Of a DNA stretch of 64,000 nucleotides, positions 1 to 10,969 are shown in pieces. This DNA is from Thalassia testudinum. Taxonomy: Eukaryota > Streptophyta > Magnoliopsida > Alismatales > Hydrocharitaceae. Where the stretch lies: positions 96,317,501 to 96,381,500 of the forward strand of contig JAZHRO010000014.1 in the NCBI GenBank assembly GCA_037157565.1, read 5' to 3'. The notes beneath the pieces are model-generated. The model saw only the letters and a list, made by a program, of their open reading frames with translations, searched no databases and was not told the DNA's origin. Made by a program: the position numbers and the translations under genes. The first letter of the stretch is position 1, and every line of letters begins with the position of its first letter.

Positions 1-555
1 AGATTTTGCTTTCTGAAATGTCTTGACAGATCTGACAAATTGAAGGGATTTTGGTTTTCCTTGAGGGCAAGGATTCTAAGAAGTTCTCTGGTGATAGAGA
101 ACAAATCAGAAGAGCCTTTCATGAATTTGCTTCTGCCTTGATCTGAATGCATTTGCTAGCTTTTATAAATTCCTTTAATGCATTCTTTTTCTGATTTGTC
201 ATTTCAGAACTGCCATACACCACCTGTTTGATAATTATTTTTGTATGGTGATTCTCTAACCTAAGGAGTTTTCCATACTCCTTAAGGTTGCAAGAAACTG
301 GGATTGTATGTTTTTGGTTTTAATTGATTGAGTTAAGTCTTCCTTCATGCTGTCTATGGCATTAGGAAGATTAACTCAATGCCATTTGTGTTTTGATCTG
401 AAATGATGCTTTTGATAAGGGCTTTTCCTTGTGGGTATTTGAACTGAATTCTTATGTGATTTTCGTGAGATTTATACCCTTGTCAGATTTGGATTTCAAC
501 TCTTTAATTTTTAGTTTGTTCTGAATTTTCTCTTATTCCCAGTTATACAGTAAAA

Positions 556-681
556 TGCTGCAAACTGCAGCAACATTCCCCTCTTCTCTAAATTCTCCTC
601 TTCTTTGTGAATGCTTTCCCCTTCTTCAAATGGACTAACTGCAGCAGCAGTTAGCCCATTTGACAGTGGCTGAAGCCACTG
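556..681. repeat. Cluster of three small hairpins
   Basis: There are three adjacent inverted repeats. Positions 556-562/566-572 form a 7-bp stem. Positions 627-642/647-662 form a 16-nt stem with one mismatch around loop AGCA. Positions 664-671/674-681 form an 8-bp stem around GA. They lie inside the unclassified part of S6. Confidence 0.7.
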
Positions 682-1548
682 ACACTGTTAAAACACCCTG
701 AACAGTACATTCTCTTCCCTCTCCATCTTCTCTGACAGTAGCTTAGCTGCTGTTTAAAATGAAATAAAAACTTAATTAACCCTCTTTCCCTAAGTTCCTA
801 CTAAAACCTAATTATACATACTTAATTTCACACTGTAAATATACATATCCATACTATTATAACTATAATATACAGCCTGATTATGTACGTAGACATACAT
901 AGATATACTGTAAATACTGTATAAACTTGTACATAAATCTATATACATATGTAATCTATGTAAATATATGTATAAATACTGAACTATTATGTATGTATTT
1001 ACTGATATATGTATATGTATATATACAGATTCATATGTACATATTCAGTAGCTATATTGTAGAATAAATTAGCTAAATTAATAATTTAGAGCTATAATTA
1101 AGTAAATAAATCTATAGACTTAGGTTAACATATATAGTAAGTAATTTAAGTTAGTTAAAGTACAATTATACCTAGTATAGCTTACTGTAACTTAGTTTTA
1201 TTTAAAACACTCAGAACAGCTAGTTTAGCTTAAATAAAATAGAAATAAATTCGTAAATATACAATAAAAATATGTATAAAATACTTAAGTATGTAAATTG
1301 AATCTGTATAAGGTCAATTAGACCATTTATTAACTATTTTATAAGTAATTAACTATTTAATCACCTAAATCAACCTGTATAATCAGCCTAGTTTAGCGAA
1401 TTTATTTATATAGTAAATATATTTAAAATTCAAAATTAATTAATCAATTATGTATTATTATGTAAATATTTTATTTACCATATTTTATTTTATTTTTTTT
1501 AATAATTTATGGCCCCCAAATCGAGGGCCAAAAACGCGCACAGACGCA

Positions 1549-1621
1549 GCTGCGTTTGGTTTCCAGCACACGATGTGGCGCTGGAATAGCGCCACATCGT
1601 GGGCTGCAAACGAAACGCAGC
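1549..1621. repeat. 73-bp near-perfect palindrome (MITE-like or structured RNA)
   Basis: The inner arms 1569-1582 and 1588-1601 are perfect 14-bp complements around a 5-nt loop, GGAAT. The outer arms 1549-1567 and 1603-1621 pair over 19 nt with two mismatches. It is GC-rich inside very AT-rich DNA. I see no clear target duplication. It may be a tiny foldback transposon or an LTR structural element. Confidence 0.75.
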
Positions 1622-2078
1622 ATATAAATATAATTTATGTTATAACCTTACCAGTCGTCATGGCGCCGGGCGCCCGAAACTTCACCTGCCCCGTCTGATC
1701 CGATAACCCGATTCTGATATGTGCTGTATACTGAATGCGTGATTCCTGTGTGGGGCTGGGAGCCCGAGCGTGTGCGAACTTGTTGAAGGCGTTCGGCTGA
1801 GGCCCTGCGCTGATACGAAAACGTAATTAAGCACCTAATCTGAGATTAGGGCGCGCTTAGTAGAGGTCTGGTCCCACCCAAAGGGTGCTGTGTATCCCTC
1901 GAAAAGCGCGCCCGCTAATTTTACACTAAGGACTCCACCGCAGCCTCTGAAAGACTACACAGAACAAAATGAAAGGACAGACGACTTAAAAAAAAAAAAG
2001 AGATAACACGAGATAACAACATAAAAGACTCTGTACATATGTAAAATTAAACCCACATAATTACTAACAGAATAAAAC

Positions 2079-2165
2079 GACACTATAAATGTCGCTAAAG
2101 GCCTCAGGTTGCTTCTTTAGGTTGTATATAGTGTTTCCTGAGATTTAGCGACGTTTATATCTGTC
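2079..2165. repeat. Imperfect 29-nt inverted repeat with GTCGCTAAA arms
   Basis: The left arm (2079-2108) and right arm (2137-2165) share GTCGCTAAA and CTCAGG in inverted order around a 28-nt loop. Similar short TTAGTGACGG hairpins occur in the E5 and E6 LTRs at 37053-37077, 43069-43096 and 62648-62672. Confidence 0.6.
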
Positions 2166-2553
2166 ACTAAAACTGATATGTATGTCACTATAAATAAATG
2201 ACTAGTAAGTTAAGTTTTTACACCATGGTATCCTAATGGAGTATGAACTGACATATTAGTGTTAATAGTATAACTTGTAAATACATAGTTTAGAGTATAA
2301 TAATAGATTGTTTGATGCTTGTTCATAGTTAGCATTTTTGCAAGCACTTCTTAGTAACTAGGTAAACAAAACATTCATTCATTCTTTAAATGTAAAGTTT
2401 CTTTTTGAATAAGAAGACAATTTTGGAGATAATCAAAGAGTGACCGAATTAAATTCAATAAATTGCCTCCCAGAGAACGACCTGGAACAAAACCAGTAAA
2501 AATTAGATAAATAAGCAAATGATAATAATGGTTGTAATGACTGGAACTCACCC

Positions 2554-2611
2554 ATACTCACCACTATACGACATCCTTAATGTTATATTGTACACCCTGT
2601 ACTACAACGAC
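2554..2611 (+). promoter_or_regulatory. S6 U5 boxes complementary to tRNA-Asp 5' half
   Basis: Positions 2600-2611 (TACTACAACGAC) are the exact reverse complement of tRNA-Asp nt 1-12. Positions 2554-2569 (ATACTCACCACTATAC) are complementary to nt 10-25, allowing A/G variation between tRNA genes. Both lie within 70 nt of the proposed LTR end. The tRNA sequence is from established knowledge; a role in primer capture is inference. Confidence 0.5.
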
Positions 2612-2621
2612 ATAATCAACA

Positions 2622-5484
2622 ATTATTACCAATTTCAAACACAACAACCACACATCACAACCAACCCAATCAAGCTCCAAATTGAGTGATTTCAAGTTTG
2701 TTAGAAAGCTCTAAGGTTGATCTATACAATTACAGGGTCAATTTAAGGTTTTGATGATGTTTTCCTTTTCAATTTGAAAGATGAAATCAGGGGTTCCTAT
2801 GGGTTATTACTAGCCTGGAAACGGAATTAAATTTACAGAGTCCTCAGATGGACTTCTCTCTTTTATTTAAAGGTATGTACATGTTTTCTAAGTGATTCTG
2901 CATCTGTTAGAATAGGTTTTAAGTCCTTAAGACCTTCAAGAACAACAGAGAAGCTCTTCACTTCTCTGAAAGCTTCAAAGTTCATATTTTAGACTTCATT
3001 ATGTGCAACAGACACTTAAAAGTGTTTCTAATTGATTTAGATTAATACTAAGGGTTATAACAGATTAATCTAGGTAGGATTCAAGTTTAAATTTCAACAA
3101 AATGCTTCTCCTGTTGGTTTAGGTTCGAAAGTAACCCAAATTGACAGGAACTAAATTCTCATTAAATAAATCATCGGAGCTCACTTTAATCATTCTGAAA
3201 CCATCAAAGAAGATCTCAGAAATAGTTTACACTCCTTAATATCTCAATTCGAGCTTAGATCTCCATTATCAGATTTATGTTGACTGTGGAAGCATAAAAA
3301 TTGACTTTCATTTCAAAGCTTTACCACAGGAAAACAAAGCTTCAATTAGAGTCTCCTCAACATCAAGAACTTATTCAGATCTTCAGGATGGTGTACTGAC
3401 CTTGATTCCTAGGGTTTCAGGCTTGCCGCCTGAACTTGAAAACATGTGTTCGTTAGAGCCATTGGAAGATTGTTACAGTATTTTAAAGGTTTAAACAGCT
3501 TCAGTGCATTGCACTGAAGCTTCTGAGTTCCTTTAATGCTTCTCAGATCTCTTTATCAAACTTCTCCAACTCCACTGGAGTTAGGGAAGATGAAGTTCAT
3601 TCTACAACTCTAGCGGCTAAATCTTCAAACAAATATCCTCAAATTAATCAGTGATCCATTTTTTATCATTCTGGAGCTACTCAACAAGTTCTAGAGGCTG
3701 AAATACAAATTTAGCTTGCCGGGGCTTCGGTGAGTCTAGAAAATACGAAAAGTTTGTACAAATTGATAAAACCTGATAATTTTGATTTAGAAAAGATTCT
3801 GAGGTTGCAAGGAACCTCAGTATCACATTTAATTTCTCATTATTTCTTTAGAGTTAAGATTTGACAGTGAATTCGTTTTCTTAAAGGATCTGAGTGGTTA
3901 AAGCTCAGGACTTGTTTAACTACTCGATTGTGAGGTTAAATCAAGTCAACAGATGTTTATATTCATAAATATATATCTAATTGAAGATTTGAACTATTCC
4001 TGTGCCGCCATGGATAGCGAGCTCAGGAACTTAATTAAAATTTGGGCGTTTAATTTATTGATGATAATAATATGTATTATAGTGTCGATTAGGGTTCATA
4101 AGTGGTGATAGATGATGAAAGAACCCAATGAAGGTGGAATTAGGTGGATTACTGTCACCATAGACAGTGTCAGTAGTCGGTGAAGGTGGAATTTGAATTA
4201 GGCGATTAGGTGATCAATTAAACGATTAAATGATTTAGAAATGGTCATGGAAGATATAGGAAGGTGTATAGTGAATTAAAAAGATGAAATTAAGTCTCTG
4301 GCGAGCTCAAGGAGCTCGTCGGAGTCGGAGAAGATGAAACTAAAATTCTAAAATTACTCTAATCTAACTACCTAAACTAACTAACTAAGCTAGCCTACTC
4401 CTACTCCTAATCTACTGTTACCTAGACGAAGGGGTCAATAGGGTTCTGCCGAAGGTTCATAGAGGACGACGAAATCAGAGGGTGAAAGAAAGATCTCCGA
4501 CGGGAAGATTTAAGGTGGAGCGGAGGATTCCTTGGGTCGGCTCCTATGTCAGAGACGCGGAAGACCACGGCGGATCTCCTCGGCTGATTAAGATGAATGG
4601 AGGAAGTCAGAAAGTGGAATGGGAAGTCATTGGAGTTTTGGACGAATAGCTTATCGAAGTCAGGCTATAGTGTTAGAAGAGGGAAGGGAGCCAACTTGAA
4701 TAAAATCAGAGGTGTGGGGGGATATTTATAGCAGTTTGCGGCGAAGAGAGCCAAAGAAGGAACTTGAGGAGCTTAACCGCCGTCGTCGTGTCCAACGATG
4801 GTGAGGTTATCTCCCACTGAAAAATAGGATTTTAGGTTAATCCAGACCAGTGGATGAAGTGGAGGTGGTGAGCGCAAGCTGCAAGAGATTGGACAAAGAA
4901 GGATGATGTCGGCAGGGCGGTAATCGCGTGGTGGGGTGACTCTCTGCCGCCAGCCGTTCATTCGGCTGGAAAAGAAGAAGAAGAAGATGAAGAGGGACTT
5001 AAATGAAATAAAACTTAAGGACCTGTGTGAGAAATAAGTACCCGACTGTAATGAATTTTAAGGACTAAAATGTAAACCCATGTTTTGAAGGTATATTTTA
5101 ATTTAGATCTTTTTTAACTTTTTATATATTAGTAAATAAGGTAAATATTATGTTTTCACCTTGAATTTACATTTTTGACCTTTTTAGATTAATTTATTAG
5201 ATTAAGTAAAATCACTTAAGTTATTATATACTTAGGTTTACATTAAGTTCAAGTTACTTATCTTATTAATTAAGGGAATGATTAATAGGATTTCAAGTCC
5301 AACTATTAACTAAATTATTAATAATGTTAATTGAATGATAAAATGTCATTTTAAACTTATTTTAAGGTCCTTTACTAAATATCCCTTATTCTGTAATTAA
5401 CCCTTACATATTCATAACCTTAGCTAATTAACTAGAAAGACTAGTTAATTAGGGGTAATTAGAGATCATGATAGTGTCTCATCA
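2622..5484 (-). mobile_element. S5: 5' part of a minus-strand LTR of the S1 family
   Basis: Read on the minus strand, this begins TGATGAGACACTATCATGATC at 5484. It aligns without a break to S1 18814 to about 21700, including the AT-rich start, the TATA region and the GTAACAGTAGA.TAGGAGTAGGAG segment. It entered the S4 LTR: GGGAC (5485-5489) is the expected right duplication, and the same site is used by S3 inside S2. The missing 1.1 kb of its 3' end should lie left of S6, outside the window. Confidence 0.75.
4721..4730 (-). promoter_or_regulatory. S5 LTR TATA box
   Basis: TATAAATATC on the minus strand is followed by CCCCCACACCTCTGA, as in S1 at 19577. This is the expected U3/R promoter position of the LTR. 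Confidence 0.6.
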
Positions 5485-7420
5485 GGGACCTCACCCCATG
5501 TGTGTCTCGAGGCAAAGAGCTTAGAACACAAAATCAACTTATTGTGTGTGCCTCACTCAAAAGTTCACGAGGTGGGACCAATGTCCCACCTGCTTTTGCT
5601 CGCACGCCCGTAGCAACTCTTCCTTCCAATTGCTGCAGCTGCAGGCCTCGCAGCACTAAGTGCTTGGATATTTGGATGTGCGAGACTACCCCAAACCTAC
5701 TGGACCTAGGACCCTGACGTGCTTTAGCCTAGAGCAAGCTTTTGGCCTCCTCGAGCTGTCGCTAATGGCGGCTGGTGCTCAGATCCTACATGACACAAAA
5801 GGGGCCTTGCGGCTCTATCTGACCACAGGAGGACCTTCGCCATGTCATGGCGAACATGAGGCAATAGGTGGCAGGCTGTGGGGTGGCCTAGGCATGCGTG
5901 CCAAGGTTGCTTTGTGGTCGGGTTTATGGGTTAGGTCGGGGGGCGTTTGTGGTGGTGTAGGCGGTATGTGAGTGGGTGGAAGATGTTTAGTGGAGTGTGG
6001 CGAAGGTTGTGGGGTTGGTGGCAAGATGTGTGGAGTTGTGGAATGATGGGTGCATCTCGCCGGAGGTTGGCCGGAGATGGGGAAGATGGCGGTGGACAGT
6101 GGGAGTCGAGGGGTGTTTTGGGAAATAGGTTGAGGGGAATCGAAGAGGGGATAGAGATGAGCGGTTCTAACCTAATTAAGTGGACAAAGGGGGAGAGAGG
6201 GCAGCTGGCAGTACCTTCTGTCGCCGGAGAAGAAGGCATCCAGTGGAGGGAGACGGCGGCGACTACGGGGTTAGGGATGCTCGCGTGGGTGTTGTGCGAT
6301 GCGCGGGAGGATGGTGAGGACAGCTCTACCACTGGTATTATGGCAGAGTGATGAGAAAGAGGAGGGAGGCTCACTGGAGCTCACTGGAGCACTTGGCCAG
6401 AGGAGAAGAAGAAGAAGTTGAGATGGAATTCCGGCCAAGTCAAGCTAAAGAGGTGCAGCCAGAGTTGAGGGTCATTTTATAGGCACTGGCAGGGGCTCCT
6501 GTGCTTGGAAGACAAGCTTCCAACTGTGGGAGTCCTCATCGAAGATGGGATCAGTTAAGAGACCCAAATCTCTAGTGCGTTCACATGAGAGATTGGGCGT
6601 AAATCAGGGATTAGGATTGAGCTCAGATGGAAGGGAATTCCTCAGAGAATCTCCCTTGCAAATCAGGGAGGAGATCTCTGAGGAATCAGGGAGTATTCCC
6701 CCTCTATTCCTCGCCGGAGTAGAGGATTTCTCCCCATTAATGGTAGAGGGACCTGCTTGTAGGAGTGGAGAGGAAGTTAGGGGGGTTTATGTAATGGTTT
6801 TCAAAAGATAGGGGCCATGATGTAATTGGGTGTATTAATTTGTAAAGTAGGTCAAGATGACCTCGCCTTAAGTCCAAATTTTGGTACAAACCTAATTTGG
6901 ACCTAAGTAATCCAATGGTGAAGCTGGATTTTAGGTTTGACCACGTTTGACTGGGCATTTTGCACAAAAACCCAAATTAGGTCAATTTATGAGCTAGGAC
7001 CCCAATTTAGGTCAAAATAGGTTCCAAAGGCCAATCTGAAGGTTCTAAATCCTAGGGGATATTTTTCCATGAATTTTAGAGGGTTTAATTGATTTTTATC
7101 TTGACTAGAACCTTGTTGAATTAAGAAAATCTGTTTTAGGGTTATAAGATGTCATTTAATTCCTAGTTTGCACATAAACCCATTTCTGATTGAATCAACC
7201 CACTTTTCATCTTATTCAGACCATTTGACCTATGTTTTGCCTCTAAGAAATCCCGTTTACGTACTGCAATGGAAAAATTGTAGTTTTAACCTTTATTTCC
7301 TATTTTCTTCTTAGAACAGTTATTCCTTGAATTAAGCCCTTCTCTAAGTTATGTAGGAGCTTTTATTCTCTCTCTTAGGTCAAAATGAGCAAGTTAGGGC
7401 TCATGAAGAGGCTCTCATCA
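5485..7420 (-). mobile_element. S4: 5' 1.9 kb of a minus-strand LTR (S2/S3/E4 family)
   Basis: It begins on the minus strand at 7420 with TGATGAGAGCC and aligns to S2 31436-33359, S3 33360-35295 and the right part of the E4 LTRs. It stops at the centre of the family's GGTGAG/CTCACC palindrome, where S5 is inserted. Its GA-rich 3' part is therefore expected left of the window. A TATA-like CTATAAAATGAC lies at 6471-6482 on the minus strand. Several 60-150 aa reading frames here (for example 5931-6374 and 5947-6351) are antisense pairs in GC-rich LTR DNA and are not genes. S4 sits inside the E2 5' LTR; GGTCG at 7421-7425 would be its right target duplication. Confidence 0.75.
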
Positions 7421-8311
7421 GGTCGGCCTCTTCGTCTTCTTGTCACCTTCTCCTCCCCTGTTACAGCAAGAGACCCAAACTTGCAGCCACCTACCCGCTC
7501 ACGGCCACGCCTCTCACCAGCCACGCTCGCACGCACCTACACCCTCGCGCGAAGTAGTAGCTCCACGCGCAGCCCCGTGGTCGTGCACGTGCAACACCTC
7601 CGCGTGCAGCAACCACCTACGTGCGGCTGTAGTCCCTGCTGACCCTCTCCACTTCCACCTGCCATCCGATCGGCCGCCACCGGCCATCTTCCACCTCACC
7701 ACCATTGTCTATGTGCTCCTCTCCTCCGGTGGGACTCCTCCACTCAAGCAAGCTGCCGGCGATGCCTCCTCCAATGTTTGGCAAATAGAGAGGAAATTTC
7801 CCCTATTTTTGCACCTATTAAAATTTACATTTGCATGCCAATGGAAGTTGTGGGATTTTGGTTATTTGATTATTATGTTATAGTGGATTTGAAGGTGTGC
7901 ACTTATATTTTCGCATATTTGATTGGTTCTTGCTATCATATCAATTCACATTGAAATTTGATTCACTGTTGCATGCAATTAAGAAGTACTTCCTCTGCCA
8001 CTACACCTGCGTCACTTACAGATTTTGGAAGCTTGAGCTTTGATGCAAAATTTACATAAATAGCCCATAACTTTTCATAAAATCGTAACGACATTAAGAG
8101 CAGCATATGCATTGATTTATTTGGCAAATATTTCTGCAAACATGATTGTTCCTTATCTATGATTTATTGTAGTTGTTCCTTCCTGTGGATACGCATCCTT
8201 TTTATGGTTTAAATTGGTATCTATTTTAAGCTTTGATTGAGAGATTTCTACCACATAAATTACAACGACATATCATTCTGTTGCTAATTTAATCAAGTGA
8301 ATTTCTCTCAA
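7421..8311 (+). repeat. E2 5' LTR, right part
   Basis: This segment matches 59483-60372 of the E2 3' LTR base by base with scattered substitutions (for example the CTTCTCCTCCCCT.CTGCAGCAAGAGACCCAAACTTGCA region) and has nearly the same length (891 versus 890 nt). The left 630 nt of the LTR is missing because S4 is inserted at 7420. The end is uncertain by a few bases, and the PBS follows at 8318. Confidence 0.8.
8251..8269 (+). promoter_or_regulatory. E2 U5 box complementary to tRNA-Asp nt 1-18
   Basis: CCACATAAATTACAACGAC compares with CCACTATACTACAACGAC, the complement of the tRNA-Asp 5' end. The nine bases nearest the PBS match exactly. The box lies about 45 nt before the LTR end. The 3' LTR copy is at 60312-60330 with one further change. 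Confidence 0.55.
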
Positions 8312-8317
8312 TTAAAT

Positions 8318-8341
8318 GATGTCGTTGCTGGGGAGGCAACA
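8318..8341 (+). promoter_or_regulatory. E2 primer binding site, tRNA-Asp type
   Basis: TGATGTCGTTGCTGGGGAG is a decayed version of TGGCGCCGTTGCCGGGGA, the complement of the tRNA-Asp 3' end used by Athila-lineage elements. It lies directly after the 5' LTR and is where minus-strand DNA synthesis would start. Confidence 0.7.
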
Positions 8342-9576
8342 GATGCAATAATTTCACCTGATTTTGTTTCTAATTATTTCTCATTGCACAGTGATCTGAC
8401 CAGTTGTGATCTTTTCTGTGTGAGGAATCTGTAGAAGTAACAGGCACAACTGGGAGATGACATCGACCTTGAGCGATGCCCACACACAGGGACATAGGTG
8501 ATCTGGATCCCGCTTTCACAGCGGATTCTCCTTCGTCACAAATTTTATTTTTGTCTTCTCACCCTTGTAGTAATTAGGGCTGAATTCTTGGGGGTTTGTC
8601 CACAGATTTTTTAGCTACTAGGGTTTACATTCTTCTACATCCGTGATTCATTTTTTTGCTTGCTTGCCTCTAGAAAAGAAAAAAACACAATAAAATACCG
8701 AGTTGCCTGTTAGGAGTTGCTTGCCCCTTGGTGCGTGCATTTTGGAGTGATTGAGTAGCACATTAGATCTCATTTTTGCATTGTGACAATAGTTGCACGA
8801 AGATTGCTGGAGGCAGGTACACCTTTCTAACTTTTTGTATTTAGCTCTTGTTCACGCATTTGCATTAGGGTTAAAATTCAAGACCACAAAGCTGAGTAAA
8901 ATTACTTAATCCAGTGGTCACCTAACTGCAATTGGGACTGATAATCAGATTTGACCTTAAAACCAAATCACACTTGATCTAATTCAAAGGGACTTGTCTG
9001 CGTTTTCAAAACAAAAATGATTTGTGGTGTGATGCACACATCTGGCATTGAGCATGCAGATTAGGCACCGCACTAAGGCTCGATCCCTTAAGGCTATAGG
9101 CACCGATCTCTTTATCGGTGCAGACCCTCCTATCATGCTTTGTGGTGGTGGTACTATCTTTTGACCAAGTGTTTTGATACTTCACGGAGGGGGACATCCC
9201 GTAAAGGAACAAAAGGGTAGTTAAGAGGCACTGCATACGCATCGCCTCAAAGGAAGGGTTCGCCCTACTTGCATCCCTTTGTTCGTCCTTGGAGTAACTT
9301 CTCATTTGATCACCTGGGAGCATCTTCTATGCAAAGTATAGGTCCTAGGGCATTCGAAGGTTGAATTAGGTAGCGTAATTGCAGTGAATAACTTATTTGG
9401 CCATCTATATCAACCAATTCTACCTCTGCAACAAAGAAGGCTAAGAACTTAAGTCATCACCCCTCTTATACGACTTACGTGGGAACAGAGGGATAAGCCT
9501 TGACCTTTTGACCTATCTTTGGAAAGGAGGTTTCACTTACTCAATCAACAAGAACTTGAAATGTGATTGATATTGT
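8342..9576 (+). other. E2 untranslated leader
   Basis: This noncoding leader lies between PBS and gag. It holds an 8-bp hairpin GCACCGAT/ATCGGTGC at about 9101-9122, but no reading frame that looks real. Athila leaders are usually long, so the length fits. Confidence 0.6.
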
Positions 9577-10141
9577 ATGCTTGGTAGACACTCTCTTCAG
9601 GGTAGTATAGTGTTTGATCTTGAGCCCGAGAGAATTCTTAGGAGAGCTCACCAAGGAGAGAAAAGAGAAGACATGGCTAATCAAGGAGCAAATCAACAAA
9701 GGACCCTGAGGGACAATTTTATTTCAACCAACCAACCCACACAAGCATTGGGACGACCAGCAAGGGATAATCCATATGCGATCAAGAGTAGCACCATATC
9801 TTTGTTGCCCTCCTTTTATGGTACTACTAGGGAGGACCCCTATCGGCATTTGGAGGAATTCATAGAGGTCTTTTCCACATTGAAGCTCCAGGGCTTTACT
9901 GATGAAGCCCAGATGAGGACTCTATTTCCATTCTCCCTAAAGGATAAGGCCAAGCACTGGTATCATACCCTCGATGCAAGGGTAAATGATTGGGCCACCC
10001 TTAAGGGAGAATTCTTGAAAATGTATTTTCCTATGACTACGACCAACCATTACAAAAGAGAGATTATGGGTTTTACTCAACAGGAAGGGGAGCAATTTCA
10101 TGAGACTTGGGAGTGCTTTAATGACCTTCTTAGGTTATGCC
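9577..10141 (+). pseudogene. gag: E2 gag, N-terminal part, interrupted by E3
   Basis: The open frame encodes 188 residues of a retrotransposon Gag capsid protein before the insertion. Its N terminus has the basic Athila-like stretch LEPERILRRAHQGEKRE. A retrotrans_gag core follows at about residues 80-185, with FYGTTREDPYRHLEEF, LFPFSLKDKAKHWYHTL and TQQEGEQFHETWECFNDLLR. The start at 9577 keeps the conserved EPER block; ATG 9673 is an alternative. The frame stops being gag at 10141, the last base of target duplication ATGCC, where the E3 LTR begins. The rest of the gene resumes at 28424 in the same frame with CPHHQVPRWQ. The product would assemble the virus-like particle in the cytoplasm. 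Confidence 0.9.
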
Positions 10142-10603
10142 TGATTGCGCAGCAATCATAGGTCTTAATTGACCAAGATTAGGCTAGAACATAGCATAAG
10201 TTAGGGAAATTCATGCACGCATAAGCATTGTCTGCATCTTTACTACTTTCCTTTAGCTATGCATAAAACAATGTTATAATGTGCTGATTAACAGCATTAT
10301 GCTGATTGCAGGCAATAAGCAGATCTGGAGCTGGTTCTGGAGTAGGATATGAAGCTGGGTCTGGAATAATGGGAGTTGCTGCAGAGCTGGAATAGAAGGC
10401 TTAGTTTAGATATAGGAACAATAATGTAAGGGGGTTAAAGTTTGCTATTCTATTAAGTAGGAATAAAGCAGTAAAATGTGAAGAGCTCACATCTATCCTA
10501 ACCCTAGGATAGCTTAGAGACTTCCCCAAGCCTTAGCCACCCCTAGATTAGGTCACAACACCCTAAGAAGCCTTAAAACACTAGTTCCAGCCCTTATCTG
10601 GAC

Positions 10604-10845
10604 ATCTAGATAAGTTATAGGATGTCCAGGACCCTTAACCATCTCCCGCACACCTCAAACCCACTTCTGCAGTGTTATTGGACATCCAGACACTTTGTCA
10701 GATGTCCAATTTCTACAGAGTACCCAAAACAGAACCCTGATTTCCCCCTGACTAAAATTGGACATCCAGAACTGAAGTCTGGACTTCTTATTTTTGAGTA
10801 TAGGTCGTCTGATCCTATTATTCGACGTCTGATACTGGTCTCCAG
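10604..10845. repeat. GGACATC/GATGTCC inverted-motif cluster in E3 U3
   Basis: GGACATC occurs near 10604, 10680 and 10762. Its complement GATGTCC occurs near 10621 and 10702, followed by GACGTCTGAT near 10823. The cluster is repeated in the 3' LTR at 26530-26770. It can form several small stems. Confidence 0.55.
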
Positions 10846-10969
10846 TCCCTGTTTTGAGATTCAAGTCTTGGTCTTGGATCTCTAGCTCCCTAGACCTAAT
10901 CCCAACCCCATAGGAACCTAAATTAAGGTGTCTTAACCCTAGTACATCACCTCTAGACCTACCTAAGGA

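Larger units (their letters stand above)
1..2621 (+). mobile_element. S6: 3' part of a plus-strand LTR, left end outside window
   Basis: I read this AT-rich stretch as the right part of an LTR. Positions 1680-1930 match S1 21770-22080 in the same orientation (shared GATTAGG, GTCTGGTCCCACCC and TGTGTATCC), and 2463-2510 matches S1 22680-22720 (TGCCTCC..GA.CG.CCTGGA..CAACCAGTAAAAATT). The proposed end is AATCAACA at 2621. The neighbouring DNA from 2622 belongs to a minus-strand LTR (S5), so S6 probably sits inside S5. Positions 1-550 and 700-1500 hold nothing I can identify beyond AT-rich, TATATG-rich sequence. The family assignment of 1-1500 rests only on continuity. Confidence 0.45.

Noticed and set aside
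1450..1698. 82-aa frame starting MYYYVNILFTIFYFIFFNN
   Set aside because: Runs through AT-rich DNA and the 73-bp palindrome; no family features.
1660..5484. Internal inversion of an S1-type LTR, because 1680-2510 and 2622-5484 match S1 in opposite directions
   Set aside because: S6 ends in an LTR-like CAACA at 2621 and S5 homology begins at once; insertion of S6 into S5, with both left parts outside the window, needs no inversion. Not proven.
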